From a virus: a stretch of 34,545 nucleotides of DNA. Below the pieces are notes generated by a model, which saw nothing but the letters and a program-made list of their open reading frames with translations, had not been told where the DNA came from and did no database searches. The first letter of the stretch is position 1. Each line of letters starts with the position of its first letter. Location: the IMG/VR virus record IMGVR_UViG_3300035698_003349, positions 1 to 34,545 of that record; one strand, written 5' to 3'. The translations under genes and the position numbers were made by a program. Shown in pieces: positions 28,778 to 34,545 of the stretch.

Positions 28778-30105
28778 TGAGAAACGAAATCGAAGTAAGT
28801 ATTTGCATGATCGTCCTAAACGAGGAAGCCAACCTCAAAAAATGCCTCGATTCATTCCTGCCGATAATCCATGAAAAATGGAGCGAGTTGATAATTATCG
28901 ACACCGGATCAACGGATCGGACGGTAGGGATCGCCAAGGAATACACGGACAAAGTATATGAGCGCAAATTCACCCCCTGGGACTTCTCCGCAGCCCGGAA
29001 CTACGGCATAGCATACGCAACCGGGCGCCGCATCCTTATTATCGATGCAGATGAGGAACTCACACAGGAAAGCGTTTATATTTTTGAGAACGTCCTCACC
29101 AACCCGAAATACGATAAGTACAAAACAATATTCCTGAAAGTAAAGAGTTTTTATTCGACCGGCACCGGGGAATACGCGGAGGTAATCCAACCGCGGGTGT
29201 TTGACAACAATGAGGACTTCCGGTTTCATCCCGACTTTAATGATACCAGCGACACAATCAACACCGGCGAGCTCACGCAATATGTCGAATCAAATCCCGG
29301 AGTATCGGCGGGGAAAAAAGTAGCCGGCGAGATCGGAAAGGTCATGACCGCCGGACCGCCCCTGTACAGTTTTGCAATCCATAACAAGGCGCAGGCGATC
29401 CCCGAATATCTGTTTTCGGACAATATCTTCATAAATCATTACGGATACTTATTCACGAAAGCGGATCTGTTTGTAGAGAAAAAGGAGAGAAGCCTGCCGA
29501 TGCTCGAAGCGGAATATGAGACGAACCCGGATGACCTCCACATCCTCACGCATCTTATAAAAACGTATTATGCGACCGCTGACCACAAGAAGGTAACCGA
29601 GCTCGGGGACCGCTGGATTGAACTCATGGCAGGCGTGGAATACCATGCCGGGTGGTACGCTTATCTCGAAGTATTTTCTAACCTGATGGGAGCGTACACC
29701 CTCTTGGATGACGCTGAGAACGCAGAGCGGATACTGGCAGAGGCGCTGAAATACAGCCAGAAACTCATCGGCGTCTATTTGATATTAGGCCAATATTACA
29801 TAGAGCACGACAATGAGGAACGGGCCAGGGAGCTTTTTGAGGAAGCGCATCTGATGAACTCCCAGACAGGCGACCCGATGGAAATGCTGTGCTCGACGAA
29901 TACCAAAACAATTATGCCGGAGATACTAAACCTTTTGGCCACGATGGAATTCTCTGACGGCAACTTCAAGAAAGCAGGAGAATACATCAACGAAGGAATC
30001 TTATTGAATGAGAACCGGCTGCCCCTGCGATGGGATATTTTTAATAAAGAACCCGCAAGCGAGCGGCTCATAAAGAACCAGATTACACGCAAACAGGCGG
30101 TATAA
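28777..30105 (+). CDS. GT2 glycosyltransferase with C-terminal TPR-like repeats
   Basis: 442 residues; start overlaps the previous stop (TAATG). The GT-A domain has ISICMIVLNEE-type start (EVSICMIVLNEEANLKKCL), LIIIDTGSTDRT (about 38-49), FTPWDFSAARNYG (65-77) and ILIIDADEEL (87-96), with DAD as the metal/donor site: the SunS/WaaE-like GT2 group. A second half (about 235-440) is made of helical repeats (ILTHLIKTYYAT, LAEALKYSQKLIGVYLILG, ARELFEEAHLM) like TPRs. Such fusions glycosylate peptides or proteins in the SunS case. Located between the chaperone and tape measure, an unusual slot, so a virion-protein target is a reasonable inference. Confidence 0.85.
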   Translation: MRNEIEVSICMIVLNEEANLKKCLDSFLPIIHEKWSELIIIDTGSTDRTVGIAKEYTDKVYERKFTPWDFSAARNYGIAYATGRRILIIDADEELTQESVYIFENVLTNPKYDKYKTIFLKVKSFYSTGTGEYAEVIQPRVFDNNEDFRFHPDFNDTSDTINTGELTQYVESNPGVSAGKKVAGEIGKVMTAGPPLYSFAIHNKAQAIPEYLFSDNIFINHYGYLFTKADLFVEKKERSLPMLEAEYETNPDDLHILTHLIKTYYATADHKKVTELGDRWIELMAGVEYHAGWYAYLEVFSNLMGAYTLLDDAENAERILAEALKYSQKLIGVYLILGQYYIEHDNEERARELFEEAHLMNSQTGDPMEMLCSTNTKTIMPEILNLLATMEFSDGNFKKAGEYINEGILLNENRLPLRWDIFNKEPASERLIKNQITRKQAV

Positions 30106-30108
30106 ACG

Positions 30109-33100
30109 ATGGCAATAAACACTCGGGGATCAAGCTCACTCTGGTGGGGAACGGGGATAGATACCAAGGGCGTTGAACAGGGCGCGAAAAAGACGAAAGG
30201 AATCCTGCGCGGGCTTGCTTCTCAGATCAGCGCAATGGATATATTTGCGGCCGTATCAGCGGGAGCGGCATACCATTTTAAAAAGGTTTTCAAGGAAGCG
30301 GCTATGCTGGCGGCCCGATACGAAACCCTGGGTGTGGTTTTAAATACCGTCGGGGAAAATGCAGGTTACGCAACTGAAGAAATAAACGGCTTCGTTAAGG
30401 GACTCGAGGACGCCGGAATCACAATGACAAACTCCCGCCTGGGAATAATAAGAATGGCTCAGGCACAACTTGACCTCACTAAAGCGACTCAACTTGCAAG
30501 AGTAGCACAGGACGCGGCGGTAATCGCAAATATCAACTCATCCGAGGCATTCGAGCGCATACTACAAGGCATTCAAACTGGCCGTATAATGGTGCTGAGA
30601 AGCATCGGTATCAACGTCCTATTCGAGGAAAGCTACCAGAAAGCCGCCAAGGCCGTAGGGAAACTGGCAGATGACCTGACCTCGGCTGAAAAAACACAGA
30701 TAAGAATGAACGTCGTCCTCGAAGCAGGGAAGCAAATCGCCGGGTCATATACCGCGGCTATGGAAACCGCGAGCAAGCAGAGATTATCTTTAGAGCGATA
30801 CGTCGAAGATACAAAGGTGATGCTCGGCCAATTTTTATTGCCTCTCTATAGCGAAACCATAAAAACTATAATTAATTTTACGCATAAATTAAGTAATGCT
30901 TTGGGCTTAATCAGTGATGAATATTATGCTATCGAGAAAAACTACGACAGCATAATTAAATTAAACCAAAAGCGCAAAAGAAATATCGATGAATATCTCA
31001 AGACCATTGATACCCTGAATAAGAAAACAAAATTGACACAAGAAGAATCGGAAAATTTATTACGAGCCGAAAAGAATCTTGCTACTTATATCGGAAAAGA
31101 TACTGTCGCGGCCTTTGGTGATGCCGCAAGCAGTTTAGACCTTTATAACGCAGCAAAAGAAAAATCACTCCAAATTGACCGAGATATATTGGCATTGCAG
31201 TTAAGGCTTGCAAAAATAAATGAAAAACAAATTAAACATCAAATGGCACTTTTCGATCTCGAAAAAGATAAATCTAATCTCGCAAGGCAAACTCTCGAAA
31301 AAGATAAACGCCAACTGGAGGCTGGCCTCAGAAGAAGAACCGGACTGTCGATAGGTTTAGCAAATGTGCCGGAGGAGATGCAAGAGCATAGAATTGAAAG
31401 CATAAAAAAGAATCTAAGGAAAATTGGTATTGAGGTGACCGATGAAATTAGTACGACGATAAAGGCTCTATTTAATAAAGATTTAGCGTTGTTCCCAGAG
31501 TTAATGGAAGCTTACATAGATAAGATATTAGCTGATAACAAGGATATTCTAATTATAAATGAAAAAATAAAGTTATCACTTATAGGGCAACAACTCGCAA
31601 GAGAAAAAATGAATCTTGACCTCGAGACAACAAAAGAAAGAATCGATGATATAAATAAAGCTATTGAAACGGGCGGGAAACTGCCGGTGAAAGCGGCGGC
31701 GCCCGAACGCAAGGAACCCAGAACAGGTCGGCAGATTAAAGAGGGATTGGAAGGAGATAAGGGATACGATTTCTTCCCATTTCTCGGGGGATCGAAAGCA
31801 GCATTTGCAGAATATGAACTCCAGGGCAGAGATTTTGATAAAAAGTTACAAAAACGCCTCGACAGGCTGAAAAAGACAACAACCGCCTCAAATAAGGAAA
31901 CGCTCGCGCAAATACTAAAGGATACCAGGCAATTCAATGCCAAGGATTGGGCTGAATATGTAAAACATTTGGGAAAGAAAGCCGAATTATATGAGGACGA
32001 TAAGGTACTCCGGGACAAGATATTGGACGAACAGGCAGATGCCATAAAAGCGGGATACCGGGCGGAGATAAAACAAATACAGGAAAGAGGCGAAGCTTTC
32101 AGTGCTTTGGGAGATATTGTCGCAAAATTTAATTCAGAAATTGGGATATCAATAAGGCTTTCGGGAGATCTCGCTACATCCGCAGGCAAGATAAAAATGT
32201 GGGATGAAAATACTACAGATTTACAAAAAATGAACGATGGTTTACAGGCAACGCTTTCTATTGTTGATCTGATTATACAAGCTTATGGAAGATGGGAAGA
32301 AGTAGCCCAAAGAACAAAAGACCGAATGGAATCTTTAGAAAATATGCTCTCAAAGGTATTCAGGGATATAGTAAGTGAAAACTTAAAAGCAATTGAAGAA
32401 ACCCTCGGGACGGAAAAATTAGACTTGATGGAGAAATTTATCAAGGACGCCAAAGATTTTCTGCTGGCCCCAGGCGACGTCACGGTGGAAGCTATCCGTA
32501 TAGTAGAGGATGAACTAAAAGATTTAAACCGTATGTTGGATGAAGCATTGACTGGCACAACCGCCGACAGCATTGCCGATTCAATTACTACGGGACTGAT
32601 GGACGGGCTGGATTCAGCCAAATTATTTGCAGACAATTTTGAGACACTAATAGAAAAAGCACTTACAGACGCATTTTCAAGGAAAATACTGACCGGCCTC
32701 ATGGAACCCTGGTACGCAGAATTCGCCAAACTGGCAGAGGGCGGACTAGACGCGGAAGAAATAGACATACTGCGGACACAGTTCGACGTGGTTGCCGAAT
32801 CCGCCGAGAAGCAATTCAAGAGCATGAAAGAATTTATGCTCTCCGTCGGAATATCCCCGGCAGGAGCGGATAAGACCGGACTATCAGCAAATGCCCTCCA
32901 GGGAGTAAGCGAACAAACCGCGGGGCTGCTGACAGGGCAGATGAACTCGATGCTGGGGCATGTGATCAACAGCGAGGAAACACTCAACTTAATAAAAAAC
33001 GCAACTGAATCAACGAGAACAAGACTCGCATACGGATCGGATATCCACCTCCGACTGTCGGAATTAACCGTCCGGGCATCAGAAACAAAACAGATTCATA

Positions 33101-33297
33101 TAGACGTCAGGGATTACACATCTGTCATTATGGAAACAGCACTTTCCAATCTGACCGCCAACCAGGAGACGGCGATAAACACTCGACACCTGGTAAACAT
33201 TGAACGGCTGCTTGGGGGAGCAAAACCCGGCACCGGAGTGGGATCAGTCGGGGAATTGGCGTATCTCGACAGAGTAACCAGAGCAATAGGAGCCTAA
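30109..33297 (+). CDS. Tape measure protein
   Basis: 1062 residues, the longest gene. N-terminal SSSLWWGTGIDTKGVEQGAK is typical, followed by AMDIFAAVSAGAAYHFKKVF and long helical stretches (EAFERILQGIQTGRIMVLR, a common tape-measure segment). No soluble-lytic or peptidase domain seen. By the established rule of about 1.5 angstrom per residue the tail would be near 150 nm. The interval 30830-31670 (residues ~240-520) is AT-rich and coiled-coil-like, bracketed by GC-richer DNA, hinting at internal module exchange. It fixes tail length and is ejected on infection. Confidence 0.92.
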   Translation: MAINTRGSSSLWWGTGIDTKGVEQGAKKTKGILRGLASQISAMDIFAAVSAGAAYHFKKVFKEAAMLAARYETLGVVLNTVGENAGYATEEINGFVKGLEDAGITMTNSRLGIIRMAQAQLDLTKATQLARVAQDAAVIANINSSEAFERILQGIQTGRIMVLRSIGINVLFEESYQKAAKAVGKLADDLTSAEKTQIRMNVVLEAGKQIAGSYTAAMETASKQRLSLERYVEDTKVMLGQFLLPLYSETIKTIINFTHKLSNALGLISDEYYAIEKNYDSIIKLNQKRKRNIDEYLKTIDTLNKKTKLTQEESENLLRAEKNLATYIGKDTVAAFGDAASSLDLYNAAKEKSLQIDRDILALQLRLAKINEKQIKHQMALFDLEKDKSNLARQTLEKDKRQLEAGLRRRTGLSIGLANVPEEMQEHRIESIKKNLRKIGIEVTDEISTTIKALFNKDLALFPELMEAYIDKILADNKDILIINEKIKLSLIGQQLAREKMNLDLETTKERIDDINKAIETGGKLPVKAAAPERKEPRTGRQIKEGLEGDKGYDFFPFLGGSKAAFAEYELQGRDFDKKLQKRLDRLKKTTTASNKETLAQILKDTRQFNAKDWAEYVKHLGKKAELYEDDKVLRDKILDEQADAIKAGYRAEIKQIQERGEAFSALGDIVAKFNSEIGISIRLSGDLATSAGKIKMWDENTTDLQKMNDGLQATLSIVDLIIQAYGRWEEVAQRTKDRMESLENMLSKVFRDIVSENLKAIEETLGTEKLDLMEKFIKDAKDFLLAPGDVTVEAIRIVEDELKDLNRMLDEALTGTTADSIADSITTGLMDGLDSAKLFADNFETLIEKALTDAFSRKILTGLMEPWYAEFAKLAEGGLDAEEIDILRTQFDVVAESAEKQFKSMKEFMLSVGISPAGADKTGLSANALQGVSEQTAGLLTGQMNSMLGHVINSEETLNLIKNATESTRTRLAYGSDIHLRLSELTVRASETKQIHIDVRDYTSVIMETALSNLTANQETAINTRHLVNIERLLGGAKPGTGVGSVGELAYLDRVTRAIGA

Positions 33298-33298
33298 A

Positions 33299-33742
33299 AT
33301 GCCATATTACCCGCTCTCAGGCTATAAGATAGACGGCCTCGATTTATATGGGACGTACAAAATAAAGGTAAGAAAAATAACCGGCCTCGAAGGATTCCTT
33401 GCCCGAAAGGGCGAACTATCGCAATCATGGCCCGACGCTGACGGTGAGGACCCATTCACCGATTCAGACGACATCTGGTTTGAGGGCCGGGACATCATTA
33501 TGTTTTTCTCATTACAGACCAGCTCATACGAGGTCGCATTCCTTGGTTTTTTAGGTAACTTCAAGACGTTACTCGAAAAGGCAGGGCTGAGAACACTTAC
33601 CGTACCATATAAAGCGGAGACGCACAGCCTAATGTACGTGAGGGGAAGCCAAATCACTATGAGAACGAAGAAAAGCAAATCCGCACAATACATCGGAGAA
33701 TTCTGGATACAGTTCCGAGAAACAACACCATCGAGAGGATAA
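33299..33742 (+). CDS. Distal tail / baseplate hub-adjacent protein
   Basis: 147 residues; ATG at 33299 one base after the tape measure stop. Beta-rich: DGLDLYGTYKIKVRKITGLE, IWFEGRDIIMFFSLQTSSYE and SAQYIGEFWIQFRETTPSRG. Position directly after the tape measure is that of distal tail (Dit-like) or tail-hub proteins; only the general fold pattern supports this, no specific motif. Confidence 0.5.
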   Translation: MPYYPLSGYKIDGLDLYGTYKIKVRKITGLEGFLARKGELSQSWPDADGEDPFTDSDDIWFEGRDIIMFFSLQTSSYEVAFLGFLGNFKTLLEKAGLRTLTVPYKAETHSLMYVRGSQITMRTKKSKSAQYIGEFWIQFRETTPSRG

Positions 33743-33746
33743 GAAA

Positions 33747-34545
33747 ATGGCTGGAAAATTAACGAACTACGCAGAGAACAAAATGCTGGATCACATTTTG
33801 AAGGTCGCCTCGTTTACAAGACCGACGGCGCTTTTCCTCGCACTCTGTGATGCTGACCCGACAGACGCAGCGACCGGCGGAAGCATCTCAGAACCAAGCA
33901 ACGGGAGCTATGCCAGACAACCGAACGACGACTGGGGAGCAGCCGCATCCAGAGCCGCAGCAAACGACGCGGCGGTTACATTCGATGTGGCAACCGCCAC
34001 ATGGGGAATCATAGGCTATTTTGCCATCTTGGATACTCTGACACTGGCGACGGGGAATGTAATCGCCTACGGCGCGGTAACGCCTGCCAGAACGATCTCA
34101 ACAGCAGACCAGTTAGTGATCGATATCGGAGACGAGGACGTATCGGTCGACGCCGGGGGAGCCAGCGATTTCCTTGCAAACGCTATGCTCGACCATCTAT
34201 TCCCGGACACGCCGCTCGGCGTCCCGACCTCTATATTTGTCGCGTTGGCAACCGATACTATTCTCGATGCAGATACCGGAACCACAATCTCGGAGCCCGG
34301 CGAGAACTATGCCAGAATCCAGCATGACGACTTTAAAATCGCGGCCGCCGGGGCAAGCTCGAACAGCGGAACCGTAGTGTTCGCAAAGGCAACGGGTGGA
34401 ACGTGGGGAACAATATCACATTTTGCGGTTTTAGATTCATTGGCAACGGGGAACTTGTTGATCCACAGCGCCGTAACGATAGAAAAAGAAATACTCGTCG
34501 CCGACACACCTCGGTGGGCTGACGGTAGCCTTCAAATACTTCTTG
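33747..34545 (+). CDS. Tail protein with tandem duplicated domain, truncated by the window
   Basis: ATG at 33747 (AGAGGATAAGAAA upstream); the frame stays open to the end, at least 266 residues. Two similar domains follow each other: LTNYAENKMLDHILKVASFT, ALFLALCDADPTD, SEPSNGSYARQ, GYFAILDTLTLATGN in the first; DFLANAMLDHLFPDTP, SIFVALATDTILD, SEPGENYARI, SHFAVLDSLATGNLL in the second. The pattern (N-x-x-L-D-H, V-A-L, E-P/ YAR, W-G ... F-A-x-L-D ... G-N) is one I know from small phage tail proteins that are normally single-domain. Likely virion tip or fibre component. Confidence 0.65.
   Translation, partial: MAGKLTNYAENKMLDHILKVASFTRPTALFLALCDADPTDAATGGSISEPSNGSYARQPNDDWGAAASRAAANDAAVTFDVATATWGIIGYFAILDTLTLATGNVIAYGAVTPARTISTADQLVIDIGDEDVSVDAGGASDFLANAMLDHLFPDTPLGVPTSIFVALATDTILDADTGTTISEPGENYARIQHDDFKIAAAGASSNSGTVVFAKATGGTWGTISHFAVLDSLATGNLLIHSAVTIEKEILVADTPRWADGSLQILL

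Noticed and set aside
31512-32987. Long minus-strand open frames (225 and 234 codons)
   Set aside because: Antisense to the tape measure, Ser-rich as expected from reverse reading of Glu/Ala codons; no ribosome site.
1-34545. tRNA genes, CRISPR arrays, insertion sequences, integrase and attachment sites
   Set aside because: Looked for cloverleaf arms, spaced direct repeats, transposase or recombinase motifs by eye; none convincing, though weak tRNAs could be missed without a covariance search.

Overview
The window is a contiguous block of a tailed double-stranded DNA phage or prophage. Every supported gene lies on the + strand, genes are closely packed or overlap, and the order is classical: recombination, replication, DNA methyltransferase, small and large terminase, portal, head morphogenesis, scaffold, major capsid, connector/neck proteins, tail tube, frameshifted tail chaperone, tape measure, distal tail. 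A tape measure of about 1060 residues, one tail-tube gene and no visible sheath gene point to a siphovirus with a long flexible tail. Shine-Dalgarno sites (GGAGG and the variant GGGGATGA) and sigma70-like promoters indicate a bacterial host. Replication initiator type, terminase type and SPP1-like portal/head proteins are common in phages of Firmicutes-like hosts, but I cannot assign the host. No integrase, repressor, lysis gene, tRNA or CRISPR array was recognised.

Layout. 1-4.9 kb: end of a Cas4/lambda-exonuclease-like nuclease, a probable single-strand annealing protein, a Rad50/SbcC-like ATPase with a zinc hook and an extra Cys-rich N-terminus, a DUF4406-like protein and small zinc-ribbon proteins. 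4.9-7.7 kb: an excellent promoter, a roughly 190-nt leader holding a predicted three-way-junction RNA that ends in a T-rich tract, then a replication initiator and a DnaB-like helicase, all visibly AT-richer than the flanks. 7.7-11.1 kb: a low-complexity protein, a beta-class DNA methyltransferase with tandem 21-nt repeats between its motifs, and the terminase subunits. 11.1-12.3 kb: a non-canonical interval with two arrays of degenerate GG-Y-N-N pentanucleotides, tiny ORFs and an HTH protein. 12.3-17.6 kb: portal, small zinc and unknown proteins, and a Mu F/SPP1 gp7-like head protein interrupted by a LAGLIDADG intein. 17.6-22.9 kb: an accessory island of small genes plus a GT4-type glycosyltransferase, a SAM methyltransferase and a RuvC-like resolvase, ended by a strong intrinsic terminator. 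23.0-34.5 kb: scaffold to tail genes, with a GT2-type glycosyltransferase placed between the tail chaperone and the tape measure. The last gene runs off the window.

How it works together. The annealing protein, nuclease, ATPase and resolvase form a phage recombination set. The initiator and DnaB-like helicase start replication and probably borrow the host polymerase. The terminase packages DNA through the portal into a capsid built on the scaffold. The two glycosyltransferases, both embedded in late structural transcription, could decorate virion proteins or host surface glycans (inference). Candidate unusual systems are the pentanucleotide arrays, the leader RNA before replication, the intein in a head protein, the repeat-tuned methyltransferase, and the in-frame joins between AT-rich and GC-rich modules.
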